A stretch of 64,000 nt of DNA from assembly GCA_014860585.1 (NCBI GenBank), contig JACZJL010000033.1, positions 1-64,000 of the forward strand, written 5' to 3'. Shown one piece after another: positions 8,152-16,919 of the stretch. The stretch is from Bacteroidales bacterium. Its GTDB lineage: Bacteria; Bacteroidota; Bacteroidia; Bacteroidales; 4484-276. The position numbers and the translations under genes were made by a program. The notes under the pieces were generated by a model, which worked only from the letters and a program-made list of their open reading frames with translations, was not told where the DNA came from and ran no database searches. Every line of letters starts with the position of its first letter. Position 1 is the first letter of the stretch.

Positions 8152-10449
8152 ATGACAAAAACACCTATGGTTCAACGAAAACCGGCAAATGACAGTTTTG
8201 ATTCAACAAACATTCTGTTGTTTCTATACAAATGGCGCAAGCCGTTGATTTGGGTGGTGGTTTTAGCAATTGTCGGCTCTACGATAGTTTCGTTAACTAT
8301 CACCGATAAATACCGGTCAACCGTGATCATGTATCCGGCAGCCACTAATGCCATCTCTCAGGCACTGCTCACAGAGAACCGTGGTTCGATGCAGAAAGGA
8401 ATTCTCGATTTTGGGGTAGATGAAGAGACGGAACAGATGCTTCAAATTCTCAATTCAAACCGGATACGTGACCGTATCATTGAAGAATTCGGCCTTGAAA
8501 AACACTATGACATCAGTCCCGATGCCAAATACAGGCTAAGCAAGCTTCATCGTCGTTACGAAAGCAATATCTCCTTTAAACGAACCGAATTCATGGCAGT
8601 AAAAATTTCAGTGCTTGACACTGATCCTTACTTTGCTGCTGATATTGCCAACAGGATTGCCGATTTGCTTGACTCTACCAAAAGCCAGATTCAGCAGGAA
8701 CGGGCAAAAAAGGGATTTGAAATTGTAAAAGCACAATACTTTAACCTGTTGTCCGAAATGCAGCAGATGGAAGACTCGCTGACCAAACTGAGGGAGTTGG
8801 GTATCAATGATTACGAATCGCAATCAGAAATGATCAACCAGCAAATGGCCAAAGAGATGGCTGCTAACAATATGGAAGGAATCAGGAGGCTTCAAAATAA
8901 AATGGATATTCTTGCCAGATATGGTGGACCCTATGTGGCGTTGAGGGACCAGTTGGAATACGATCGTGAGAAACTTAGTTTGCTCAAATCCAAATACGAA
9001 GAAGCCAGAACAGATGCCGAAGAGGTTTTACCTACCAAGTTTGTGGTAAACAGCGCCTTCCCATCTGAGCGAAAAGCCTATCCTATCCGATGGTTAATCG
9101 TACTGGTAACAACCATTTCGGCTTTTCTTTTCTCAATGATTATGATTCTCATCCTTGAAAATATCAGGGAATACCTTCCCTTTGCCATCAAAGCCTCTGG
9201 AAAAAGGGATTTTACAGGAAATTCTGAGGATGACCGGTTACAGGAAAACAGGGGCAATTCACCTGATCAAAAGAAAAGGAATACCAACTTTAACGCTGCT
9301 GATCAATCGAACAAGCCTGAGGCTGAAAAAAAAAACGATCGAGGATACGACGCACAAAACGTTGAAACCAGGATGAGCGATAGGCATAATGAAGATAACA
9401 AACCAAGGGCAATAAAAAAAAGGAACCATAATAAGCATTTACACTATAGAAATTCAAGACAAACAGATCAAAAGGATAATCAAATGGAGAAATATTTTGC
9501 AAATACAAATCTGCTGAAGATGCTGTTCAAATGGAAATTTCATTTGGCCATCATCCTTATTATCAGTATCGTGCTGGCTGCGATCGTTTCCTCGCCACTC
9601 TTTATCGAACCAAAATTCAAGTCCTACGCGATCATTTACCCAAGTAATGTAACACCCTATTCTGACGAAAGTGAGTCGGAACAAATGTTGCAGTTTCTTC
9701 AGTCACGCGACATACGTGATCAACTGATTTCCAAATACGATCTTGCCAGTCGTTACAAAATTGATTCATCATACCAGTATTTCCAATCTACTATTAACTA
9801 TGAATTTGATCAGAATGTCAACATTTCAAAAACTCCTTATGAATCGGTAAGGATAGAGGTTTTTGATACCGACCCCCTGATTGCATCCCAGATGGTGGAA
9901 GATATCATCAACTTTTACAACCAGAAAATTCTTAAAACACATAAGGAAAAATACGGAGAAGTTGTTGCTTTTATCCAAAAGAGACTGGATGCGAAAAAAG
10001 TTGAAATTGATTCTATAGAAAAAATTCACGCCAACCTGCGAATGAATTATGGAATCATTGACTATCCCAACCAGTCGCGCGAAGTCGCCAGAGGGTTTCT
10101 TCGCACCGTTGACGGAAACAATGCAGCGCAAAACATCAATACCAGGGAAGTTTTACTACTAAAAAAGAACCTTGAGGAATTGGGTGGTGATTGGATATTC
10201 AATAATGACCGGCTTTATAATCTTGTGAATGAATATTCAAAAATCAAAGTAGATCTTGATGCTGCTTTGATGAATTACAACCGCGAAATTACTTATGCCA
10301 ATGTGGTTTCAGCACCCTATCCTGCGGACAAAAAAGCATACCCTGTTCGGTGGGTGATTGTGGTTGTTACGGCTATCGGGGCATTGTTTTTATCGCTGAT
10401 CGCAATTTTGATCATTGAAAATTACGAATCAATCAAACGGAATTTTTGA
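8152..10449 (+). CDS. Fused tandem Wzz-like chain-length/co-polymerase protein
   Basis: 765 residues. Two complete Wzz-like modules occur in one frame. Module 1: membrane helix at about 33-52, periplasmic coiled region with EQMLQILNSN, and a second helix at about 314-337 after a KAYPIRW motif. Then a charged Lys/Asn/Asp/Glu-rich linker (about 338-444). Module 2 begins at Met445 (nt 9484): helix at about 461-482, ESEQMLQFLQSRDIRD, KKAYPVRW, helix at about 733-757. Wzz proteins set polysaccharide chain length with Wzy; the linker would be cytoplasmic and there is no tyrosine kinase domain. The linker coding DNA holds runs of A10 (9326-9335) and A8 (9414-9421). Met445 follows an AAAGGA site, so internal initiation is possible. 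The start may be the ATG at 8152 or 8167. Confidence 0.82.
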   Translation: MTKTPMVQRKPANDSFDSTNILLFLYKWRKPLIWVVVLAIVGSTIVSLTITDKYRSTVIMYPAATNAISQALLTENRGSMQKGILDFGVDEETEQMLQILNSNRIRDRIIEEFGLEKHYDISPDAKYRLSKLHRRYESNISFKRTEFMAVKISVLDTDPYFAADIANRIADLLDSTKSQIQQERAKKGFEIVKAQYFNLLSEMQQMEDSLTKLRELGINDYESQSEMINQQMAKEMAANNMEGIRRLQNKMDILARYGGPYVALRDQLEYDREKLSLLKSKYEEARTDAEEVLPTKFVVNSAFPSERKAYPIRWLIVLVTTISAFLFSMIMILILENIREYLPFAIKASGKRDFTGNSEDDRLQENRGNSPDQKKRNTNFNAADQSNKPEAEKKNDRGYDAQNVETRMSDRHNEDNKPRAIKKRNHNKHLHYRNSRQTDQKDNQMEKYFANTNLLKMLFKWKFHLAIILIISIVLAAIVSSPLFIEPKFKSYAIIYPSNVTPYSDESESEQMLQFLQSRDIRDQLISKYDLASRYKIDSSYQYFQSTINYEFDQNVNISKTPYESVRIEVFDTDPLIASQMVEDIINFYNQKILKTHKEKYGEVVAFIQKRLDAKKVEIDSIEKIHANLRMNYGIIDYPNQSREVARGFLRTVDGNNAAQNINTREVLLLKKNLEELGGDWIFNNDRLYNLVNEYSKIKVDLDAALMNYNREITYANVVSAPYPADKKAYPVRWVIVVVTAIGALFLSLIAILIIENYESIKRNF

Positions 10450-10547
10450 TCCATTTATCCTTACTTTTTAAGCTCATTATGCTACAAACTGATGTCACCA
10501 GATATTTTACTCAATTTCTTTCACTACTGACACCTCCGGTTTTTTTA

Positions 10548-10560
10548 CCAACCGTTGGTC
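10548..10560. promoter_or_regulatory. Short inverted repeat before the third Wzz-like gene
   Basis: accaac-c-gttggt, a perfect 6-bp inverted repeat 14 bases before the ATG at 10575. It could be an operator or a small hairpin over the leader. Weak evidence. Confidence 0.25.
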
Positions 10561-10574
10561 AATAAAAAACTTAA

Positions 10575-11537
10575 ATGGAAAATCTGTTCAATAACCAGGG
10601 GATTCTAAATATTTTGTGGAGGAGAAAAATACATCTCGCAATATTAGTGCTGATTAGTATTGTGTTGTCTGTCATTTTTTCAAGTCCTTTTTTTATTACC
10701 CCGAAATATAAATCAATTGCGATCCTTTATCCGGAGATAGAAACAATTTATTCTACTGAAAATGAATCTGAACAAATGCTTCAATGGCTTGAGTCAAGGG
10801 ACATATCGGATAGTCTGATTGCCAGGTTTGATCTGACCACTCACTATAAAATGGATTCATCTGATCCTCAGATTGTTTCGAATACTTACAGGAAATTGCA
10901 AAAACATGTTTTTATAACAACCACAAAGTTTGAGTCAGTGAAAATCGAAATTTGGGATAAGGACCCCGATATCGCATGTCAAATGGTACTTGCGATGATC
11001 GATCTTTACAACCAGAAAGTGAATGAAGCCCATCGGGTGAGATACAGGGAAGTGCTTGTGCTGGAAGAAAAGCGATTGCTTGATAAAAAAAAGCAACTCG
11101 ATTCCCTTATGGTTTGTATTGTTGATATGCGGATGAAATATGGTTTAATCGACTATGGAATTCAAACCGGCGAAGTCACCAGGGGCTATCTTGGAACTTT
11201 TGACGGATCAGCTACTGCACAGATCAACCGAAACGAAATAAAGAAGCTGAAGAGCGACATTGAAAGCAAAGGAGATTCACTTTTATTATTAACAAATTTG
11301 TTGACAAGCGTTACCCATGCCTATAACAATTACCTGGTTTCTTATGAGGATGCCCTTCGAAATGTGAGTAAAGAATTGACTTTCGCCAGTGTGGTAACCA
11401 ATCCTGTACCAGCTGATAAAAAGTGTTACCCGGTGCGTTGGATCATTGTATTTATTACTGCAGCCAGTGCTCTCTTTATCTCTGCAATCATAATGATTGT
11501 TGTTGACAGTTACGAACAAACTACTATAAATAATTGA
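10575..11537 (+). CDS. Third Wzz-like chain-length determinant protein
   Basis: 320 residues from an ATG. One Wzz module: helix at about 18-38, periplasmic region with ESEQMLQWLESRDI, a KKCYPVRW motif and a final helix at about 287-308. It is clearly a duplicate of module 2 of the preceding gene (about half the residues match over the first 80) and has the same length, but lacks the linker. It is 125 bases downstream of the fusion gene and 7 bases upstream of the polymerase/ligase gene, so it probably shares a transcript with the latter. It may form mixed oligomers with the fusion protein. Confidence 0.85.
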   Translation: MENLFNNQGILNILWRRKIHLAILVLISIVLSVIFSSPFFITPKYKSIAILYPEIETIYSTENESEQMLQWLESRDISDSLIARFDLTTHYKMDSSDPQIVSNTYRKLQKHVFITTTKFESVKIEIWDKDPDIACQMVLAMIDLYNQKVNEAHRVRYREVLVLEEKRLLDKKKQLDSLMVCIVDMRMKYGLIDYGIQTGEVTRGYLGTFDGSATAQINRNEIKKLKSDIESKGDSLLLLTNLLTSVTHAYNNYLVSYEDALRNVSKELTFASVVTNPVPADKKCYPVRWIIVFITAASALFISAIIMIVVDSYEQTTINN

Positions 11538-11544
11538 CAGGGTT

Positions 11545-12972
11545 TTGACTGAAAGAATAAAACTATATTGGGTTTACGGCATTAGTGTGTTATTCATTTT
11601 TCTGAATATCATGCTAATCCTCAAAGACTTTTATTGGTTCCTGCTGGTTCCCTTGTTGCTGGTAATCGTATTGCTATACATCTTTTCGATGGATAAGGTG
11701 CTGTTGCTGATTACCTTCTTCACGCCGCTCTCTATTTATCTTGTGCATTCTGAATTTAATCTCGGCGTGTCATTGCCAGCCGAGCCACTTATGTTCGGAG
11801 TACTTATTATTTTTGTTTTAAAAATTATTGCCGGCTATGGTTTTGACCGGAAAATACTCCGGCACCCGCTTTCTCTTGCTGTAATGGCTAATCTTGCGTG
11901 GATTTTTGTCACAACATTAACCAGTGAACTTCCGGCAGTGTCGGCGAAGTTTCTGGTTGCAAGGTTATGGTTTGTTGTACCATTCTTTTTTGTCGGGGTG
12001 GTGTTATTTAAAAAATTCAGCAACACAAAGCGGTTTATTTGGCTTTACCTTTTTGGGCTTCTTATTGTGGTTATCTACACAACGATACGTCACGCCGGGT
12101 TGGGATTTACGGAGCGGGCAGGTAGTTGGGCAGTAAAACCGTTTTACAACGATCACACAGCGTATGGGGCCATTATCGCTATGTTTATTCCATTTGTAGT
12201 GGCTTTCATTTTTGACAAAAGTTACAAATTTTCGGTCAGGATGTCTTCATTGTTTGTCCTGGTGCTTTTACTGACAGGAATTCTATTGTCATACAGCCGT
12301 GCAGCATGGATCAGTGTGGCTGTTGGCTTTGCGGTTTACCTGATCATCTTGACGAAGATCAAATTCAAATACCTTCTTGGTATTTTTATTGTCCTTTTAA
12401 TCAGCCTTTTTAGTTTTCAGCAGCAAATTCTCGAAACGCTGGAGCGAAACAGGCAGGACTCTTCAGCCGATTTAATCGAACATGTTCAATCTATCTACAA
12501 TATCAGCTCCGATGCATCCAATCTTGAAAGAATTAACCGGTGGCAGGCGGGAATCCGCATGTTCGAGGAACGCCCGGTAGTTGGTTGGGGACCCGGTACG
12601 TACCAGTTTTTGTACGCCCCATTCCAGCGGAGCAAAGAAAAAACCATTATCAGTACCAATCTGGGCGACATGGGTAATGCTCACAGCGAGTACATCGGCC
12701 CTCTGGCAGAGCAGGGAATACTTGGAATGTTGACAATGGTAATGGTAGTGATCATCGCGATTTACACAGCCTTCAAGGTGATGCGATTAACAACTGACCG
12801 TGAAGTACGAATGATGAGTTTAACTGCCGCTATTGCACTGATAACCTACTTCGTACATGGCTTTCTTAATAATTTCCTTGACACTGATAAAGCATCAGTT
12901 CCTATTTGGGGATTTCTGGCTATGATTTTGGCCTTAGATATTTATCATAGCAAAAGTAAGCAGGATGTTTGA
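11545..12972 (+). CDS. O-antigen ligase/polymerase family membrane protein
   Basis: 475 residues from a TTG at 11545, 7 bases after the previous stop; no ATG exists near the start of the homologous region. About 10-12 membrane helices and, near residue 340-390, a large periplasmic loop with RPVVGWGPGTYQF and NAHSEYIGPLAEQG, the Wzy_C signature including the conserved His. The family covers Wzy polymerases and WaaL ligases, which cannot be told apart by sequence alone. With a flippase and Wzz-like proteins beside it, a polymerase role is the simpler reading. Confidence 0.82.
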   Translation: MTERIKLYWVYGISVLFIFLNIMLILKDFYWFLLVPLLLVIVLLYIFSMDKVLLLITFFTPLSIYLVHSEFNLGVSLPAEPLMFGVLIIFVLKIIAGYGFDRKILRHPLSLAVMANLAWIFVTTLTSELPAVSAKFLVARLWFVVPFFFVGVVLFKKFSNTKRFIWLYLFGLLIVVIYTTIRHAGLGFTERAGSWAVKPFYNDHTAYGAIIAMFIPFVVAFIFDKSYKFSVRMSSLFVLVLLLTGILLSYSRAAWISVAVGFAVYLIILTKIKFKYLLGIFIVLLISLFSFQQQILETLERNRQDSSADLIEHVQSIYNISSDASNLERINRWQAGIRMFEERPVVGWGPGTYQFLYAPFQRSKEKTIISTNLGDMGNAHSEYIGPLAEQGILGMLTMVMVVIIAIYTAFKVMRLTTDREVRMMSLTAAIALITYFVHGFLNNFLDTDKASVPIWGFLAMILALDIYHSKSKQDV

Positions 12973-13054
12973 TTACCTGGATTTTAGAATAGTAAAACCG
13001 TAGTTGCAAAGCTGATAAGATGGATGTTGAAATTCAGGGAAAAACAAAAGATTG

Positions 13055-14179
13055 ATGTTGAAAACGATTAAAACGAAACTCTGCCTGTTCCTGTCATTGA
13101 TCATGATTTTCCCATCATGTCATGTAGGAAGGTATTTTTACTGGAATTATGCCGGAATCACTGATTATAAAAAATTCCCATCTGAACCAGTATCATCAGG
13201 GGAGAAGATCTATTACTTCGAACAGCCGGCAGAGAAGATGACACCGGCACTCCCCGGTCCATTTGCCACCGATGACAAGTCGGTAGATTTGCGCTCATTT
13301 CTCGATCAGCGTGAGACAGTTGCGTTTCTTGTGATCAGAAATGATACAATTTTAATGGAGGAGTATTTTGATAAATATACTGAGGATGCCATTATCGCCT
13401 CTTTTTCATTGAGTAAATCTTTTATTTCAGCGCTTACCGGTATTCTTATAGCCGAAGGATATATCCAGTCTGTTCACGAACCTGTTACTGATTTCCTTCC
13501 TGAACTCCTCACAGCAGATTTGCGTTTTGGAGACATCACCCTCGAACATTTACTGAATATGCGCTCCGGGATCCGGTTTAATGAGGGCTACTCAAATCCC
13601 TTTTCCGACATGGCCAAATATTATTATGGTACAAACCTGAACCGGTATATCAGGAAACTGAAGATTGAGCGGCCACCTGATGAAGTATATGATTACATCA
13701 GTGTGAACAATCAACTGCTTGGAATGGCTCTCGAACGCGCCACAGGAAAGCATCTGCCGGAATTGCTTGAGGAAAAAATCTGGAAACCGCTCGGGATGGA
13801 ATATGATGCTTCATGGAGTGTGGACAGTAAACGAAACCGCCAGACCAAGGCATTTTGCTGCATCAATGCACGGGCGGTTGATTTGGCAAAATTTGGAAGG
13901 CTTTACCTGAATAAAGGTAACTGGAACGATAAGCAAATTATTCCGGAGGCATGGGTCGATTCAACGATGCGCATAGTGAACGATTCAAGAGATTCACAGG
14001 GTTATCCTTATACTTATCAATGGCGGGTAAAAGAAGACGGCGCAATTTTCGCAAAAGGAGTACTTGGCCAATACATTTATGTTTTCCCAAAAAAAAATAT
14101 CATCATCGTCAGGATGGGTAAAAAAGATGGTGGTATGGTCTGGCCGGAGTTTTTTGAGCGACTCTGCGAACAACTGTAA
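13055..14179 (+). CDS. Lipoprotein serine hydrolase (beta-lactamase/class C family)
   Basis: 374 residues from the ATG at 13055 (a TTG directly before it is not needed). The N-terminus is a lipoprotein signal with lipobox FPSC (Cys at about 23). The beta-lactamase-like SxxK motif is SLSK at about 118-121, followed by TLEHLLNMRSG, a YISVNNQLLG segment in the place of the Y-x-S/N motif, and a KGVLGQYIYV segment where the third motif lies. The family includes D-Ala-D-Ala peptidases, esterases and 6-aminohexanoate-dimer hydrolases, so the substrate is open. It should face the periplasm or cell surface. It follows the polymerase gene by about 80 bases in the same direction. Confidence 0.82.
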   Translation: MLKTIKTKLCLFLSLIMIFPSCHVGRYFYWNYAGITDYKKFPSEPVSSGEKIYYFEQPAEKMTPALPGPFATDDKSVDLRSFLDQRETVAFLVIRNDTILMEEYFDKYTEDAIIASFSLSKSFISALTGILIAEGYIQSVHEPVTDFLPELLTADLRFGDITLEHLLNMRSGIRFNEGYSNPFSDMAKYYYGTNLNRYIRKLKIERPPDEVYDYISVNNQLLGMALERATGKHLPELLEEKIWKPLGMEYDASWSVDSKRNRQTKAFCCINARAVDLAKFGRLYLNKGNWNDKQIIPEAWVDSTMRIVNDSRDSQGYPYTYQWRVKEDGAIFAKGVLGQYIYVFPKKNIIIVRMGKKDGGMVWPEFFERLCEQL

Positions 14180-14243
14180 ATGGGGTAGGTTGCCTCCTTT
14201 TGATTGCTCATCTCCCTTTCGTGTGCAAAGAGACGGGCAGTCA

Positions 14244-14744
14244 TCACTTCATTTCTTCCTCACCTTTTTCGAAGTAAAAATCTCCTGAGTCAGGATAGAA
14301 GTATTTTTCTTTTGAAAGTTTTTCGGAAAATGTGAAGTACTGGACGATTCCATGGGCGCAAAGTTGCCCTTCATTGTCAAATAATTCAACTTCGATATCC
14401 ACCAGGTTTCGCCTTTGGGAGATGAGCTTCGCCCTGAGTTTAATAGCTCCTTTGTTAATGAGAACGGGCTTTTTGTATTTAACTTCGAGCCTGGAAGTGA
14501 CGCCGGCGGTTTTTATTTTTACATAAACAAACCAGCTTGCAATTTCGTCCATCAGCGTGGATTGAATACCGCCATGCAGCAGGTCGTGGTAGCCCTGGAA
14601 ATGATCTTCCGGTATCCAGGTGGCTGTGAGGTATTCCCCTTCGTCCACAAAGTTCAACCGCAGCCCGATGGGATTGTCAGGCGAGCAGCCAAAGCAGTCG
14701 TAGCCGCTCATCCCTGCAAAGGGATTTCTTATTTTTCTGAACAT
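14244..14744 (-). CDS. PaaI-family hotdog thioesterase
   Basis: 166 residues from an ATG. Hotdog fold of the PaaI/4HBT type: an N-terminal CFGCSPDNPIGL segment common in this subgroup, GIQSTLMDEIASWF as the hotdog helix with the catalytic acidic residue, and the strand region VTSRLEVKYKKPV. The enzymes hydrolyse acyl- or aryl-CoA thioesters. The last 25 residues are an acidic extension. It is in the same direction as, and 8 bases from, the MORN-like gene upstream, so it may be the last gene of a rimO-led transcript. Confidence 0.82.
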   Translation of the reverse strand: MFRKIRNPFAGMSGYDCFGCSPDNPIGLRLNFVDEGEYLTATWIPEDHFQGYHDLLHGGIQSTLMDEIASWFVYVKIKTAGVTSRLEVKYKKPVLINKGAIKLRAKLISQRRNLVDIEVELFDNEGQLCAHGIVQYFTFSEKLSKEKYFYPDSGDFYFEKGEEEMK

Positions 14745-14752
14745 GAATCGGT

Positions 14753-15517
14753 TTATTTTTCTATGCCCTGGTCGAAAGTTTTTTCACTAACTAAATTTCC
14801 GTCTTCATCATAGACCTTCCATATTCCATGCTTAAGATTATCCTTAAACAGGCCTTCCTCCTTTACTTTTCCGTTGAGGTGATATTCACGGTGTTCACCT
14901 TCGCGGTTATTATTCACGTAAGTCTCTTCGGTTAAAAGCGCACCATTTTCATAGAATGTCTTTTGGGTACCTTCAAATTTCCCGTCGACATAAAGATATT
15001 CAGCAATTAAATTTCCATTTTGCGTGTACCATTTTGATAATCCATTCTTAATTCCGTTTTTGTGCTCTGACTCCTCCTGCAATGTTCCACTCGCATAGAA
15101 AGCACGCTTCAATCCTTCCAATTTGCCGCTAATATAATTCTCTTCAAGAATTAACCTGGAACCTCGTTCGTAAACCCTGTAAGCGCCATGCTTTTGATCA
15201 TTCACATAAAATTGCTCTGAAACCAAATAACCCCTGCTGTCAATTTCGATGAATGCGCCATTTTTTTTGCCTTCATTATAGTTTTCGACAAATTGAACCA
15301 GGTCGTTTTTGTGATATGTTATCCAACTCCCGTCTTTCTTATCATCGAGATAAAACCCTACACTTTTTATATTTTCGATCGTGTCGATCCAATAACCCTG
15401 CTTCCGGCCTTTACCGTCCGTTTGATTGGTTTGGCTTCCTCCATCGCTGCTATCAATAGTAAAATGACAGGATGCTGCAATGAAAAGTGTGCTGAAGAAT
15501 AAGATTAGAACTTTCAT
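14753..15517 (-). CDS. MORN-variant (YwqK-like) repeat lipoprotein
   Basis: 254 residues from the ATG at 15517; a longer open frame overlaps rimO and is unlikely. The signal ends in the lipobox AASC (Cys at about 17). The rest is built of about eight MORN_2-type repeats of roughly 22 residues with the pattern Y-x-NG-x-L-x-E-x-x-Y-x-x-G-x-x-x-G. Annotation pipelines often call these YwqK-family antitoxins, but in Bacteroidota they are usually surface lipoproteins of unknown role, and there is no toxin beside it. Downstream of rimO by 76 bases, upstream of the thioesterase by 8. Confidence 0.8.
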   Translation of the reverse strand: MKVLILFFSTLFIAASCHFTIDSSDGGSQTNQTDGKGRKQGYWIDTIENIKSVGFYLDDKKDGSWITYHKNDLVQFVENYNEGKKNGAFIEIDSRGYLVSEQFYVNDQKHGAYRVYERGSRLILEENYISGKLEGLKRAFYASGTLQEESEHKNGIKNGLSKWYTQNGNLIAEYLYVDGKFEGTQKTFYENGALLTEETYVNNNREGEHREYHLNGKVKEEGLFKDNLKHGIWKVYDEDGNLVSEKTFDQGIEK

Positions 15518-15593
15518 GATTAAATAGTTTTTTGCAAATTTACTAACATCGGTGGATACTGGTAACAAAAAGCTTTGATAAATGGTGCGGAGT

Positions 15594-16904
15594 TTAATCG
15601 ATGGCAGGCTCACCGTAAAGATCAAATGCTTCTGCAGATGAAATTTTTATTGGATAAAAATTGCCTTGCCTGAGGTGAAATTGCTCAGGTATGAGAATTT
15701 CATTGTCCACCTCAGGCGAATCATATTGGCTGCGGCCAACCCAGTATCCACCTTCGTTCCGGTCGATGATCACCTTCATGATTTTACCCACTTTGTCCTG
15801 GTTCAGCTGGAAGGAGATTTGTTCCTGAAGTTCCATGAGTTGTGCTGCCCTCTGTTTTTTTATTGCCGCATGAACATTGTCTTTTTGCTTGAAAGCAGGA
15901 GTATTTTCCTCATGGGAATAAGTGAATACGCCAAGCCGTTCGAACTGAGCCTCAGCTACGAACGCCTTCAATTCGCTGAAATGATCTTTCGTCTCACCAG
16001 GAAATCCAACAATGATGCTTGTTCTGATAGCGATATCGGGAATGGCTTTTCTGAATTTTTGGATCAGCTGCAGGGTTTGCCTGCCTGTATGCCCCCGTTT
16101 CATTGCTTTTAGGATCGGCTCGCTGATATGTTGCACAGGAATGTCGATGTAATTACAAATCTTTGATGATGAACGCATCACATCCAGCACTTCCATCGGG
16201 AAACCCGCAGGGTAGGCATAATGTAACCTGATCCATTCGATACCTGAAACCTCAGAAAGTTTTTCGAGCAATTCCGGCAGTTTTCGTTTACCGTAAATAT
16301 CTAAACCATAATAGGTGGAATCCTGTGCGATGATCATAAGTTCTTTAACCCCGTTGGAGGCCAGAAACCTGACTTCTTCAGTTAATTCTTCAATGGTTTT
16401 TGATCGGTGTTTTCCCCTGATCAGCGGGATGGCGCAAAAGGCACATTTACGGTCGCATCCTTCCGAAATCTTAAGGTAAGTATAATGTGAAGGTGTTGTT
16501 ATGATTCGCTCTCCAAGCAACTCTTTCCTGTAATCCACGCCAATGCTTCGGAGGATTGCCGGAAATTCGGCCACGCCAAAAAAGCCATCAACTTCCGGGA
16601 TTTCATTCTCAAGGTCCTTGCGGTAGCGCTCCGAAAGACATCCCATTACATACAATTCCTTAATGCTCCCTTCCTTTTTTGCCCTTGCAAAACTCAAAAT
16701 GGTTTCTATTGATTCCTCTTTTGCATCGTTAATAAAACCGCACGTATTGATGATTACCTTATCAGCGTTCACTTCCTCGGGGTTGTGCGCAACCTGCATT
16801 CCACCCGATTGCAGTTGACGCATCAGCACCTCGGAGTCCACCAGGTTTTTGGAGCAGCCCAGTGTGATGATACTGATTGAATTTTGAATGGATTTAGTTT
16901 TCAA
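15594..16904 (-). CDS. rimO: Ribosomal protein uS12 methylthiotransferase
   Basis: 436 residues with TTG as start, 15 bases after the ftsY stop; no in-frame ATG precedes the first conserved motif. Three parts: an N-terminal UPF0004 domain with ITLGCSKNLVDSEVL and two further Cys (NTCGF, GCLSERY) for the auxiliary cluster; a radical SAM core with CDRKCAFC (CxxxCxxC, near 145); and a C-terminal TRAM domain. RimO adds a methylthio group to the conserved Asp of ribosomal protein S12. SKNLVDSE separates it from MiaB. Part of the housekeeping run after ftsY. Confidence 0.93.
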   Translation of the reverse strand: MKTKSIQNSISIITLGCSKNLVDSEVLMRQLQSGGMQVAHNPEEVNADKVIINTCGFINDAKEESIETILSFARAKKEGSIKELYVMGCLSERYRKDLENEIPEVDGFFGVAEFPAILRSIGVDYRKELLGERIITTPSHYTYLKISEGCDRKCAFCAIPLIRGKHRSKTIEELTEEVRFLASNGVKELMIIAQDSTYYGLDIYGKRKLPELLEKLSEVSGIEWIRLHYAYPAGFPMEVLDVMRSSSKICNYIDIPVQHISEPILKAMKRGHTGRQTLQLIQKFRKAIPDIAIRTSIIVGFPGETKDHFSELKAFVAEAQFERLGVFTYSHEENTPAFKQKDNVHAAIKKQRAAQLMELQEQISFQLNQDKVGKIMKVIIDRNEGGYWVGRSQYDSPEVDNEILIPEQFHLRQGNFYPIKISSAEAFDLYGEPAID

Positions 16905-16919
16905 TGCGTTCGCGGATAT

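Noticed and set aside
14753-15517. Calling the MORN-variant protein an antitoxin
   Set aside because: The YwqK antitoxin name comes from annotation transfer; there is a lipoprotein signal and no toxin gene beside it.
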